Assembly (NCBI RefSeq): GCF_030316885.1
Contig: NZ_JASZYQ010000004.1
Location: forward strand, 1 to 64,000
Source: Variovorax jilinensis
GTDB lineage: Bacteria > Pseudomonadota > Gammaproteobacteria > Burkholderiales > Burkholderiaceae_C
DNA length: 64,000 bases
Direction of reading: 5' to 3'
Positions 52,274 to 61,226 of this stretch are shown here, in pieces. The notes under the pieces are model-generated. The model was not told the origin of the DNA. It searched no databases and saw nothing but the letters and a program-made list of their open reading frames with translations. The position numbers and the translations under genes are program-made. The stretch's first letter is position 1; each line of letters begins with the position of its first letter.

Positions 52274-54319
52274 TCAGCCCTTCTTCGCGACCAGCGTCAG
52301 GATGTCGTAGCTCGCGACCAGCTCGCCGTCCTGGTTCGTGACCTCGACGTCCCAGGCCACCACGCCCTGGCCGACGCCGTTGGCGTCCTTCTTGTTGCGG
52401 TCGATCTTGCGCTTGCAGGTCAGGCGCGCGCGGATCGTGTCGCCGATGCCCACGGGCTTCACGAAGCGCAGCGTGTCGAGGCCGTAGTTCGCCAGCACCG
52501 GACCGGGCGCCGGCGAGACGAACAGACCGGCCGCGGCCGACAGCACGAAGTAGCCGTGCGCGATGCGCTTGCCGAACGGGCTCTCCTTGGCGGCGATCTC
52601 GTCGAAGTGCATGTAGAAGTAGTCGCCCGAGATGCCGCCGAAGGCCACGATGTCGGCCTCGCCGACGGTGCGGCGGTGCGTCAGCAACGAATCGCCGATC
52701 TGCAGATCCTCGAAGTGCTTGCGGAACGGGTGCAGCTCGGATTCGTTGAGCTTCGCGCCGCGCATGTATTCGCCCGTGACCGCGGCGATCATGCTCGGCG
52801 AGCCCTGCAGCGCGGCGCGCTGCAGGTAGTGCTTGACCGCGCGCAGGCCACCGAGCTCCTCGCCGCCACCGGCGCGGCCCGGCCCGCCATGCTTGAGGAA
52901 AGGCAGCGGCGAGCCGTGGCCGGTCGATTCGGCCGCGGCCTCGCGGTCGAGCACCAGCATGCGGCCGTGGTGGGCGGCGGCGATCGGGATCGCGTGCGCG
53001 GCGGTCGCCGGGTCCTTGGTGACCAGCGTGCCGACCAGGCTGCCGCGGCCGCGCGCGGCCAGCGCCAGCGCCTCGTCGAGGCCGTCGTAGGCCATCAGCG
53101 TGCTGACCGGCCCGAAGGCCTCGATGTCGTGCACCGCGTCGTTGGTGAGCGGGTCGCGCGCAAGCAGCAGCGTGGGCGAGAAGAAGGCGCCATCGGCCAC
53201 GCCCTCGCCCTGCGGCGCGAAACCGTCGCGCTCGCCGTAGACCAGCTCGGCACCCTGCATCAGCTGGCGCACGCGGTCGGCCACGTCGGCCTGCTGTGCA
53301 TGCGAGGCCAGCGCGCCCATGCGAACGTCCTCGCGCGACGGGTCGCCGATGACGGTCTTCCTGAGCCGTGCGCTGAGCCGCTCGGCCACCGCATCGATGT
53401 GCTGGCGCGGCACGATGGCACGCCGGATCGCGGTGCACTTCTGGCCCGACTTGACGGTCATCTCGCGCGCCACTTCCTTCACGAAGAGGTCGAACTCCTC
53501 GTCGTCCGGCGTGACGTCGGGCGCCAGGATCGCGCAGTTGAGCGAATCGGCCTCGGCGTTGAACGGGATCGACTGGCGCACGATGTTGGGATGCACGCGC
53601 AGCTTGGCCGCGGTGTCCGCCGAACCGGTAAAGGTGACGACATCCATGCCGTCGAGCCGGTCGAGCAGGTCGCCGGTGCTGCCGATCACGAGCTGCAGGC
53701 TGCCTTCGGGCAGCAGGCCCGAGCGGTGCATGAGGCGCACCAGCGCCTCGGTCAGGTAGCTGGTCGAGGTGGCCGGCTTGCCGATGCAGGGCATGCCCGC
53801 GAGGAAGCTCGGCGCCCACTTCTCGAGCAGGCCCCAGACCGGAAAGTTGAAGGCGTTGATGTGGACCGCGACGCCGCGCCGCGGCACCAGGATGTGGGTG
53901 CCCGCGAAGCCGCCCTTCTTGCCGAGCGGCATCGCCGGGCCTTCGTGCACCAGGTTGCCCGAGGGCAGCTCGTTGCCGCCGATGCCGGCATAGGCGGCCA
54001 GCGTGCCGGCCCCGCCCTCGATGTCGACCCAGCTGTCGGCACGCGTGGCGCCGGTGTGGGCCGAGACCGCATACAGCTCCTCCTTGTGCTCGGCCAGGTA
54101 CTTGGCGAGCGCACGCAGGCGCGCCGCGCGCTGCTGGAAGTCCATCGCGAGCAGGTTCGAGAGGCCCACCGTGCGCGCATGGTGCAGCGCCTCGCCGAAG
54201 TCGATCGCCTCGGCATGGGTGCTGGCCACCGCACGGCCGTTGACAGCGCTGCGCAACAGCGTGGCAGCTTCGGCGCCGAGCCAGCGGCCGCCGATGAAGC
54301 TTTGAAGGATCTGGGTCAT
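52274..54319 (-). CDS. paaZ: PaaZ bifunctional oxepin-CoA hydrolase/aldehyde dehydrogenase
   Basis: 681 aa, the exact usual length. The N-terminal aldehyde dehydrogenase (about 1-520) has the Glu in FNAEADSLN and Cys in SGQKCTAIRRA. The C-terminal hydratase domain (about 530-681, DYFYMHFDEIA, HGYFVLS) opens the oxepin-CoA ring. Together they make 3-oxo-5,6-dehydrosuberyl-CoA in aerobic phenylacetate breakdown. The start MTQILQ has GGAG before it. It is last in the paa-liv cluster, between repeats A and B. Confidence 0.95.
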   Translation of the reverse strand: MTQILQSFIGGRWLGAEAATLLRSAVNGRAVASTHAEAIDFGEALHHARTVGLSNLLAMDFQQRAARLRALAKYLAEHKEELYAVSAHTGATRADSWVDIEGGAGTLAAYAGIGGNELPSGNLVHEGPAMPLGKKGGFAGTHILVPRRGVAVHINAFNFPVWGLLEKWAPSFLAGMPCIGKPATSTSYLTEALVRLMHRSGLLPEGSLQLVIGSTGDLLDRLDGMDVVTFTGSADTAAKLRVHPNIVRQSIPFNAEADSLNCAILAPDVTPDDEEFDLFVKEVAREMTVKSGQKCTAIRRAIVPRQHIDAVAERLSARLRKTVIGDPSREDVRMGALASHAQQADVADRVRQLMQGAELVYGERDGFAPQGEGVADGAFFSPTLLLARDPLTNDAVHDIEAFGPVSTLMAYDGLDEALALAARGRGSLVGTLVTKDPATAAHAIPIAAAHHGRMLVLDREAAAESTGHGSPLPFLKHGGPGRAGGGEELGGLRAVKHYLQRAALQGSPSMIAAVTGEYMRGAKLNESELHPFRKHFEDLQIGDSLLTHRRTVGEADIVAFGGISGDYFYMHFDEIAAKESPFGKRIAHGYFVLSAAAGLFVSPAPGPVLANYGLDTLRFVKPVGIGDTIRARLTCKRKIDRNKKDANGVGQGVVAWDVEVTNQDGELVASYDILTLVAKKG

Positions 54320-54351
54320 GACGTTCTCCATGAAGGAAGGTGAGAGGCCGG

Positions 54352-54424
54352 TGCCGGGCCGCACCAAGGCGGCCTGCGGCCCCCTGGAGGGGCAGCGACT
54401 ACACGAAGCGAATGCGCGTGGGGT
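54352..54424. repeat. GC-rich intergenic repeat, copy B
   Basis: Between livF (stop 54425) and paaZ. GCCGGGCCGCACCAAGGCGGC and CTGCGGCCCCCTGGAGGGGC match copy A closely in their first 45 bases, then diverge. It may reduce read-through from livF into paaZ. Confidence 0.65.
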
Positions 54425-55168
54425 TCATGCCGCGACAGCGTTCTTGTTGCCGAGGCCGAGGTAGGTATCGATGATCCGGCGGTCGTGCAGCAGGGCCTGG
54501 GCCTCGCCGCTCAGCGCGACCGCGCCGGTCTCCAGCACGTAGGCGCGGTCGGCCACCTGCAGCGCGGCGCGCGCGTTCTGCTCGACCAGCAGCACCGAGA
54601 CGCCATGGCTGCGCAGCTGCGACACCACGTTCAGCACCTCGCGCACGATCAGCGGCGCCAGGCCCAGCGAGGGCTCGTCGAGCATCAGCAGGCGCGGACG
54701 CGCCATCAGCGCACGGCCGATGGCGAGCATCTGCCGCTCGCCGCCCGACAGCGTGTTCGCGAGCTGCGCGCGCCGTTCCTTCAGGCGCGGGAAGATCGCG
54801 AACACCTCTTCCATGCGCTCCTTCTGGTCGCGCTTGCCCGTCCGCCAGCGGTAGAAGCCGCCGAGCAGCAGGTTGTCCTCGACCGGCATCTCGCCGAACA
54901 GCTCGCGCCGCTCGGGCACCAGTGCAACGCCGCGCGCCACCATCGCCTCGACGCTGGGGCGCGCAATGCGCTCGCCACCCAGCACCAGGCTGCCGCTCGA
55001 CGGCAGCAGACCCATGGCCGCACACAGCAGCGTGGTCTTGCCGGCACCGTTGGGGCCGATGACCGTGACGATCTCGCCTTCGTCGACCCGCAGGGCGACA
55101 CCGTGCACGGCCTCGACCGCGCCGTAGGCGACGCTGAAGTCATTCAGTTCGAAGAGTGGTGAAGTCAT
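54425..55168 (-). CDS. livF: ABC transporter ATP-binding protein, LivF type
   Basis: 247 aa. Walker A GPNGAGKTTLL, signature TLSGGERQMLAIGRALMA and Walker B LLMLDEPSLGL. LivF drives branched-chain amino acid-type importers. Here it belongs to the paa gene set, so it probably helps take up phenylacetate or a related aromatic acid. The start MTSPLFELN was chosen over an upstream frame without domain support. Confidence 0.92.
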   Translation of the reverse strand: MTSPLFELNDFSVAYGAVEAVHGVALRVDEGEIVTVIGPNGAGKTTLLCAAMGLLPSSGSLVLGGERIARPSVEAMVARGVALVPERRELFGEMPVEDNLLLGGFYRWRTGKRDQKERMEEVFAIFPRLKERRAQLANTLSGGERQMLAIGRALMARPRLLMLDEPSLGLAPLIVREVLNVVSQLRSHGVSVLLVEQNARAALQVADRAYVLETGAVALSGEAQALLHDRRIIDTYLGLGNKNAVAA

Positions 55169-55226
55169 AGAGATACCTCCGTGCTGCGCATTGCGGTGCG
55201 AGCGCCTTCGGGCGGCCGGGCGGCGC

Positions 55227-57053
55227 TCATGCGGCCGCCACGATCGGTTCGTCGCTGCCGCCCAGGTAGGCGTCCAGCACACGGGGATTGGATTGCACCT
55301 GGGCCGGCGTGCCCTCGGCGATGACGGCGCCGAACTCGAGCACCGTGATGCGGTCGGCCAGGTTCATGACGAATTCCATGTCGTGCTCGACCACCAGGAT
55401 GCCGAGGCCTTCGGCGCGCAGTTGCGACAGCAGCGTCGCGAGCGCCTGCTTCTCGAGGTGGCGCAGGCCCGCGGCCGGCTCGTCCAGCAGCAGCGCGGCC
55501 GGCTGGCCCGCGAGCGCGCGCGCGATCTCGACCACGCGCTGCTGGCCCAGCGCCAGCGAGGCGGCCGGTGCGTCGGCATGCTCGCCGAGGCCACAGCGTT
55601 CGATCTGGCGTCGCGCCTCGGCCAGCAGCGCGGCCTCCTCGGCGCGGTCCAGGCGCAGCATCGAGGCCAGCCAGCCGCGATGGGCGCGACGATGCGCGCC
55701 GAGCGCCACGTTCTCGAGCACGCTGCGGGTGCCGAGCAGTCGCACGTGCTGGAAGGTACGGCCCAGGCCGCGCGCCGCGAAATCGCGCGAGGGTCGGCCC
55801 GTCATCGGCTCGCCGAGCAGCCGCACCTGGCCTTCGGTCGGATCGTCGACGCCCGAGATCATGTTGAAGAAGGTGCTCTTGCCGGCCCCGTTGGGGCCGA
55901 TCAGCGCATGCACCTCGCCGGCCTTGAGCGTCATCGCGACCGCGTTGTTGGCGACCAGGCCGCCGAAGCGCTTGGTCACCCGGTCGGCCTCGAGCAGCAG
56001 TTCGCCGGTCGGCGGCAGGGTGCGGCTGTCGAGCGTCGCCACCGCCTTCGCCGGCTTCACGGGGTCGGGCTTGAGGAAGCGCCCGCTCACGCGCGCCAGC
56101 GTCGGCCACAGGCCGTCGGCGAAACGCTGCAGCACGAACAGCATCAGGAGGCCGAAGACGATGACCTCGAAGTTGCCGCTGGCACCGAGCAGCTTGGGCA
56201 GGATGTCCTGCAGCTGCTCCTTGACCAGCGTGATCAGCGTGGCACCGAGCACCGCGCCCCACAGATGGCCCGAGCCGCCGACCACCGCCATGAACAGGTA
56301 CTCGATGCCGATGTTGAGGTTGAAGGGCGTCGGGTTCACGAAGCGCTGCAGGTGCGCGTAGAGCCAGCCGGAGACCGCCGCCAGCAGCGCCGCGAGCACG
56401 AACACCTTGATCCGATAGCGGGCCGTGTCCACGCCCATCGACTCCGCCATCACGCGGCCCGACTTGAGCGCGCGCACGGCGCGGCCTTCGCGCGAGTCGA
56501 GCAGGTTGTGCAGCGCCCACAGCGCGAGCAGCAGCACCGCCCAGATCAGCGGGCCGAGCGCGCGCGGCGAGGCCAGCGAGACGCCGAAGATCGTCAGCGC
56601 CGGCACGCCCGTGATGCCGGTCTGGCCGCCGAGGAACTCGAGGTTGCCGAACAGGAAGTACAGGCTCAGGCCCCAGGCGATGGTGCACAGCGGCAGGTAG
56701 TGGCCCGAGAGCTTGAGCGTGATCGCGCCGAGGCTCCATGCGATGACGAAGGTCAGCACCAGGCCGAACAGCAGACCGACCCAGGGCAGCAGCGCGGGCG
56801 GCACGACGGCGCCGAGCGCCGCGGTGGCGACCGGCGAGGTGCAGACCCAGGCCGTCGCATAGGCGCCGACCGCGACGAAGGCGGCCTGGCCGAAGGAGGT
56901 CATGCCGCCGACGCCCGTGAGCATCACGAGCCCGGCCGCGACCAGCGAATAGAGCGCGATGTAGCTGAACAGCGTGACGGTGAATTCGGGCAGCCAAGGC
57001 CAGGCCAGGGCGAGCGCGGCGATGCAGAGGAGGGTGAGGTGGCGACGGGTCAT
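55227..57053 (-). CDS. LivM-LivG fusion: permease plus ATPase
   Basis: 608 aa. Residues 1-310 are a LivM permease with about eight TM segments (GMTSFGQAAFVAVGAYATAW is the loop signature). A Lys/Pro linker (about 325-360) leads to a LivG ATPase, with GPNGAGKSTFF, the signature SLALGQQRVVEIARAL and LLLDEPAAGL. A single polypeptide so couples one permease to one ATPase. It overlaps livH by 4 bp. Confidence 0.92.
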   Translation of the reverse strand: MTRRHLTLLCIAALALAWPWLPEFTVTLFSYIALYSLVAAGLVMLTGVGGMTSFGQAAFVAVGAYATAWVCTSPVATAALGAVVPPALLPWVGLLFGLVLTFVIAWSLGAITLKLSGHYLPLCTIAWGLSLYFLFGNLEFLGGQTGITGVPALTIFGVSLASPRALGPLIWAVLLLALWALHNLLDSREGRAVRALKSGRVMAESMGVDTARYRIKVFVLAALLAAVSGWLYAHLQRFVNPTPFNLNIGIEYLFMAVVGGSGHLWGAVLGATLITLVKEQLQDILPKLLGASGNFEVIVFGLLMLFVLQRFADGLWPTLARVSGRFLKPDPVKPAKAVATLDSRTLPPTGELLLEADRVTKRFGGLVANNAVAMTLKAGEVHALIGPNGAGKSTFFNMISGVDDPTEGQVRLLGEPMTGRPSRDFAARGLGRTFQHVRLLGTRSVLENVALGAHRRAHRGWLASMLRLDRAEEAALLAEARRQIERCGLGEHADAPAASLALGQQRVVEIARALAGQPAALLLDEPAAGLRHLEKQALATLLSQLRAEGLGILVVEHDMEFVMNLADRITVLEFGAVIAEGTPAQVQSNPRVLDAYLGGSDEPIVAAA

Positions 57054-58078
57054 TCCTCGTCCTCCACGTGACGGCTGCGAAGCGAACGCCACCACAGAAC
57101 CGGAATGATCAAGGTGAACACCAGCACTTCCTTGAAAGCGCTGGCCCAGAAGGATGAGAAGGCCTCGAGCTGGCCCACGAGCAGCGCGCCGAGCAGCGCG
57201 ATCGGATAGCTGCCGAGGCCACCCACGATGGCGGCCACGAAGCCCTTGAGGCCGATCAGGAAGCCGGTGTCGTAGTACACCGTGGTCAGCGGCGCGATCA
57301 GCAGCCCCGAGACCGCGCCGATCAGCGCCGCGAGCGCGAAGCTCAGGTCGCCCGAAAGATCGGTCGGAATGCCCATCAGGCGCGCACCGACACGGTTCAT
57401 CGCGGTGGCGCGCAGCGCCTTGCCGACGATCGAGCGCTCGAAGAACAGGAACATCAGCACGACGAGCACGAAGGCCACGCCGATCACGACAAGCGACTGG
57501 CCGCTGACCGGCACGCCGCCGATATCGAAGCGCGCTTCCGAGAAGGCCGGCGTGCGCGAGCCCTCGGCGCCGAAGAACAGCAGGCCGAGGCCGACCAGCA
57601 CCCCGTGCAGCGCCACCGAGACGATCAGCAGGATCAGCACCGTGGCATTGGCCAGCGGGCGGTAGGCCAGCCGGTACAGCAGCGGGCCGAGCGGCGTGAT
57701 CAGGACCACGGTGGTGATGGCCTGCAGCGCGAGCGAGCTCGGCCGCAGCCCCAGCACCATGCCGGCGGCGAGCGCGGGAAAGGCCAGCGTCCAGACCAGC
57801 GTGGACTTCCAGTCGACCGTGGCGCCGCGCTTCCAGCGCCAGCCTTCCACCACCAGCGTGATCGCGGCCAGCGCCACCAGCAGCCACAGCGTTGCGGGCA
57901 CGCGCCCGGTCGTCAGCGCCGCCATCGACAGCGCGCCGAAGGCAACCAGCTCGCCCTGCGGGATGAAGATCACCCGCGTGACGGAAAAAACCAGCACCAG
58001 CGCCAGCGCCATCAGTCCGTAGACCGCGCCGTTCACCAGGCCGTCCTGCCCCAACAACAGGGCGATCTGCAAGTCCAT
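57050..58078 (-). CDS. livH: ABC transporter permease, LivH type
   Basis: 342 aa with about eight TM segments. GAVYGLMALALVLVFSVTRVI and GLKGFVAAIVGGLGSYPIALLG are the family regions. It forms the transmembrane channel with the LivM half of the fusion. The start MDLQIALLL was taken because upstream residues derive from the repeat-like region 58137-58256. Confidence 0.92.
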   Translation of the reverse strand: MDLQIALLLGQDGLVNGAVYGLMALALVLVFSVTRVIFIPQGELVAFGALSMAALTTGRVPATLWLLVALAAITLVVEGWRWKRGATVDWKSTLVWTLAFPALAAGMVLGLRPSSLALQAITTVVLITPLGPLLYRLAYRPLANATVLILLIVSVALHGVLVGLGLLFFGAEGSRTPAFSEARFDIGGVPVSGQSLVVIGVAFVLVVLMFLFFERSIVGKALRATAMNRVGARLMGIPTDLSGDLSFALAALIGAVSGLLIAPLTTVYYDTGFLIGLKGFVAAIVGGLGSYPIALLGALLVGQLEAFSSFWASAFKEVLVFTLIIPVLWWRSLRSRHVEDEE

Positions 58079-58136
58079 GGAGGCTTCTTTGTTATGAGAT
58101 GAGAAGTCGATCAATCCAACCAGCCGCCGCGCGCCA

Positions 58137-58256
58137 CGTGGCCCGCGAAGCGTGGCCCCTTCGGGAAACACCGCGGAACCGGCTTTGCCGGGCCGCTGGT
58201 GTTGCCCCCTCGAGGGGGAAGTGGGCTACGCGAAGTGAGCCCACATCGGGGGGGAG
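58137..58256. repeat. GC-rich intergenic repeat, copy C
   Basis: Between livK and livH. A 14-bp palindrome CCCCCTCGAGGGGG (58205-58218) and a GTGGGCT/AGCCCAC stem (58221-58244), then ATCGGGGGGGAGCC. Related in style to copies A and B but different in its middle part. Confidence 0.6.
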
Positions 58257-58259
58257 CCT

Positions 58260-59408
58260 TTACTGCGGGATGTATTTCCAGGCACCGTTCTCGATCTTGA
58301 CCATCACGCGGCCGCGCTGGTCCAGCCCCAGGTGGTCGTTCGGCGTCATGTTGAACACGCCGTGCGCACCGGGCAGTTCCTTGACCTGCTCGAGCGCGTC
58401 GCGCAGCGCGGCGCGGAACTCGGGCGTGCCCGGTTGCGCCTTCTTGAGAGCCACCGGCACCGCGGCGGTCATCAGCAGGCCGGTGTCCCAGGCGTGGGCG
58501 CCGAAGGTCGAGACCGAGCCCTTGCCGTTGGCCGCCTCGTAGGCGCTGACATACGCGAGCGCGGACTTCTTCACGGGGTTGCTGGCCGGCAGCTGCTCGG
58601 CCACCAGCACCGGGCCGGCCGGCAGGAAGGTGCCTTCGACGTCCTTGCCACCCACGCGCAGGAAGTCGGCGTTGGCGACGCCGTGGGTCTGGTAGATCTT
58701 GCCGGTGTAGCCGCGCTCCTTGAGGCTCTTCTGCGGCAGCGCGGCGGGCGTGCCCGAACCCGCGATCAGCACCGCATCGGGCTTGGCCGACATCATCTTG
58801 AGCGTCTGGCCCGTGACCGAGGTGTCGGTGCGCGAATAGCGCTCGTTGGCGACGATCTGCAGCTTCTTCAGGTCGGCGGCCTTGCTGAATTCCTGGAACC
58901 AGCCTTCGCCATACGCGTCCGAGAAGCCGACGAAGCCGACGGTCTTCACGCCGTTGGCCGCCATGTGCTCGGCGATCGCGAGCGACATCATGATGTCGTT
59001 CTGCGGCGTCTTGAAGATCCACTTCTTCTTGGCGTCCATCGGCTCGATGATGCGCGCGGAAGCGGCCATCGAGATCACCGGCGTCTGGTTCTCGGCCGCG
59101 ACGTCGATCATCGCGAGCGAGTTCGGCGTGGTGGTCGAGCCCAGGATGATGTCGACCTTGTTCTCGGAGATCAGCTTGCGCGTGTTGTTGACGGCCGCGG
59201 TGGTGTCGCTGGCGTCGTCGAGCACGATGTAGTTGACCTTCTGGCCGCCGATGGTCTTGGGCATCAGCGCGATGGTGTTCTTCTCGGGAATGCCGAGCGA
59301 GGCGGCCGGGCCGGTGGCCGACACGGTGACGCCGACGTTGATGTCGGCCTGGGCCAGCGCGGAAGCCAGCAGCAGCGCTGCGAGGGCAATGGGTTTGAGA
59401 AGCTTCAT
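58260..59408 (-). CDS. ABC transporter substrate-binding protein, Liv type
   Basis: 382 aa. Signal peptide (LLKPIALAALLLASALAQA) and a Peripla_BP_6-type binding fold: VGVTVSATGPAASLGIPEKNTIALMP, AENQTPVISMAASA, GFSDAYGEGWFQEF. It captures the ligand for the LivH/LivMG/LivF importer. Its place inside the paa cluster suggests phenylacetate or another aromatic acid, which is inference. Confidence 0.9.
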   Translation of the reverse strand: MKLLKPIALAALLLASALAQADINVGVTVSATGPAASLGIPEKNTIALMPKTIGGQKVNYIVLDDASDTTAAVNNTRKLISENKVDIILGSTTTPNSLAMIDVAAENQTPVISMAASARIIEPMDAKKKWIFKTPQNDIMMSLAIAEHMAANGVKTVGFVGFSDAYGEGWFQEFSKAADLKKLQIVANERYSRTDTSVTGQTLKMMSAKPDAVLIAGSGTPAALPQKSLKERGYTGKIYQTHGVANADFLRVGGKDVEGTFLPAGPVLVAEQLPASNPVKKSALAYVSAYEAANGKGSVSTFGAHAWDTGLLMTAAVPVALKKAQPGTPEFRAALRDALEQVKELPGAHGVFNMTPNDHLGLDQRGRVMVKIENGAWKYIPQ

Positions 59409-59476
59409 TCGGTCGGTCTCCGGTTTTTTCGAAAGGATCGAGGTTGGGTTGAGGTTGGGGAAAAAGGTTCGCGCGG

Positions 59477-60100
59477 TCAGCCTTCGAGGGCCGTCACGCG
59501 CTGCGGCAACTGCACCGCCGGCAGGCCACCCAGGAATAGGTCGGCCACCACGGGCGCCATCGAATCGTAGTCAAGCTCGCCGTCCGGGCGCATCCAGATA
59601 AACATCCAGTTGATCATCCCGAACAGCAGCATGGTGAGCGGCTTGGCGAGCGCGCCCTCCTGCAGTTCGGGGCGCAGCTCGGCCACCGCGCGCGCGAAGC
59701 CGGAGACCACGGTGCGCTGGGTGTCGAGCACCCGCTCGCGGTCGCCGTCCTCGAGGAACTTCACGTCCTCGGTCAGCACGCGGTGCGCATGCTTGGCACC
59801 CGCGTACTCCTGCACGAAGCGGCGGATCAGCTCGCGCAGCCGGGCCGCCGGCGCGAGGCCGAGCGACTCGACATCGGCCACCAGGTCCTCGAGGCGCGAG
59901 ACGTGGTTCTCGGCGATGCTCACGAGCAGGCTGTATTTGTCGCGGTAGTAGTGATAGAGCAGCGCCTTCGAGAAGCCGCAGGCTTCCGCCACCTGGTTCA
60001 TCGAAGTGGCCGAATAGCCGCGGTTGGCAAACAGCAGCGCCGCATGATCGAGGATCATGTCGCGCTGGTCGTCGTATCCGGCGGAGCGTCCACGGGCCAT
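59477..60100 (-). CDS. paaR: TetR-family regulator of the paa cluster
   Basis: 207 aa. N-terminal helix-turn-helix (MNQVAEACGFSKALLYHYYRDKYSLL) and a helical ligand domain. In betaproteobacteria the phenylacetate cluster is commonly controlled by a TetR-type PaaR, with phenylacetyl-CoA as likely effector. Located 15 bp after paaE and before livK, so probably co-transcribed. Function inferred from location. Confidence 0.82.
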   Translation of the reverse strand: MARGRSAGYDDQRDMILDHAALLFANRGYSATSMNQVAEACGFSKALLYHYYRDKYSLLVSIAENHVSRLEDLVADVESLGLAPAARLRELIRRFVQEYAGAKHAHRVLTEDVKFLEDGDRERVLDTQRTVVSGFARAVAELRPELQEGALAKPLTMLLFGMINWMFIWMRPDGELDYDSMAPVVADLFLGGLPAVQLPQRVTALEG

Positions 60101-60115
60101 GTCAGCTCTTGCGTC

Positions 60116-61201
60116 CTATCGCTCGTCGAAGGAGAGAACCACGCGCTCGGTGAGCGGATGGGCCTGGCAGGTCAGCACGAAGCCGGCAGCGACCTCGTTC
60201 TTGTCGAGCGCGAAGTTTCGCTCCATCCGCACCTTGCCTTCGACCACCTTTGCGCGGCAGGTGCCGCAGACGCCCGACGTGCAGCTGAACGGCACCTCGA
60301 GGCCGGCGGCCGAGGCGCAGTCGAGGATGCTCGGCTGGTCGCGGCGGAACTCGATCTCGCGCTGCAGGCCGTCGCGCACGATGACGATCTTCGCCACTTC
60401 GGCATCGCCGGGCCTGGCCTCGTGGATCACGGCACCCACCGGCGCACCCTCGGGGGCGGCGACGCCGAAGCGCTCGATGTGGATGCGCTCCTCGGGCACG
60501 CCCGCAGCCAGCAGCGCGGCCTCGGCCTCGTCGTTCATCTGGAACGGTCCACAGATGTAGACGTGGTCGATGCCCGCGGCAGGCACCACGCTCTGCAGGA
60601 ACTCGGTGAGCTTGTCGCGGTTCATGCGACCCATGTTGAGCGGCGCATCGGTCGGCTCGCCCGAGAACACGTGGTGCAGCACCAGGCGCGACATGTAGCG
60701 GTTCTTGAGGTCCTCGAGCTCCTCCTTGAACATGGTCGACTGCAGCTTGCGGTTGCCGTAGATCAGCGTGAAGCGCGACTGCGGCTCGCGCGCCAGCACG
60801 GTCTTCATGATCGAGAGGATCGGCGTGATGCCGCTGCCGCCCACGATGCCCACGTGCTGGCGCTTCGAGGCCGGCTCGATCGGCACGAAGAAACGGCCTT
60901 GCGGCGCCATCACGTTGATGGTGTCGCCCGGCTGCAGCTGCTCGTTGATCCAGTTCGAGAAGGTGCCGCCCTTGACCTTGCGCACGCCCACGCGCAGCTC
61001 GCCGTCGTCGACGCCCGCGCAGATCGAGTACGAGCGGCGCAGGTCCTGGCCCTCGATGTCCTTGCGCAGCGTGAGGTACTGCCCCTGCGTGAAGCCGAAG
61101 GCCTCGCGCAGCTCGCCCGGCACGTCGAAGGAGACGATGACGGCCTCGTCGGTGTCGGGCTCGACGGACCGCACGCGAAGCGGATGGAAGGTGACGCTCA
61201 T
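60116..61201 (-). CDS. paaE: Phenylacetyl-CoA epoxidase reductase subunit
   Basis: 361 aa. FAD-binding LRRSYSICA and NAD-binding GGSGITPILSIMK lead to a C-terminal plant-type [2Fe-2S] domain with CTSGVCGTCRA and a later Cys (VLTCQAH). It passes electrons from NADPH to the PaaAC oxygenase. Start MSVTFHPLR. Between paaD and paaR. Confidence 0.95.
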   Translation of the reverse strand: MSVTFHPLRVRSVEPDTDEAVIVSFDVPGELREAFGFTQGQYLTLRKDIEGQDLRRSYSICAGVDDGELRVGVRKVKGGTFSNWINEQLQPGDTINVMAPQGRFFVPIEPASKRQHVGIVGGSGITPILSIMKTVLAREPQSRFTLIYGNRKLQSTMFKEELEDLKNRYMSRLVLHHVFSGEPTDAPLNMGRMNRDKLTEFLQSVVPAAGIDHVYICGPFQMNDEAEAALLAAGVPEERIHIERFGVAAPEGAPVGAVIHEARPGDAEVAKIVIVRDGLQREIEFRRDQPSILDCASAAGLEVPFSCTSGVCGTCRAKVVEGKVRMERNFALDKNEVAAGFVLTCQAHPLTERVVLSFDER

Positions 61202-61226
61202 GGGGAGTCTCTTCTTGTGGGGTTCT

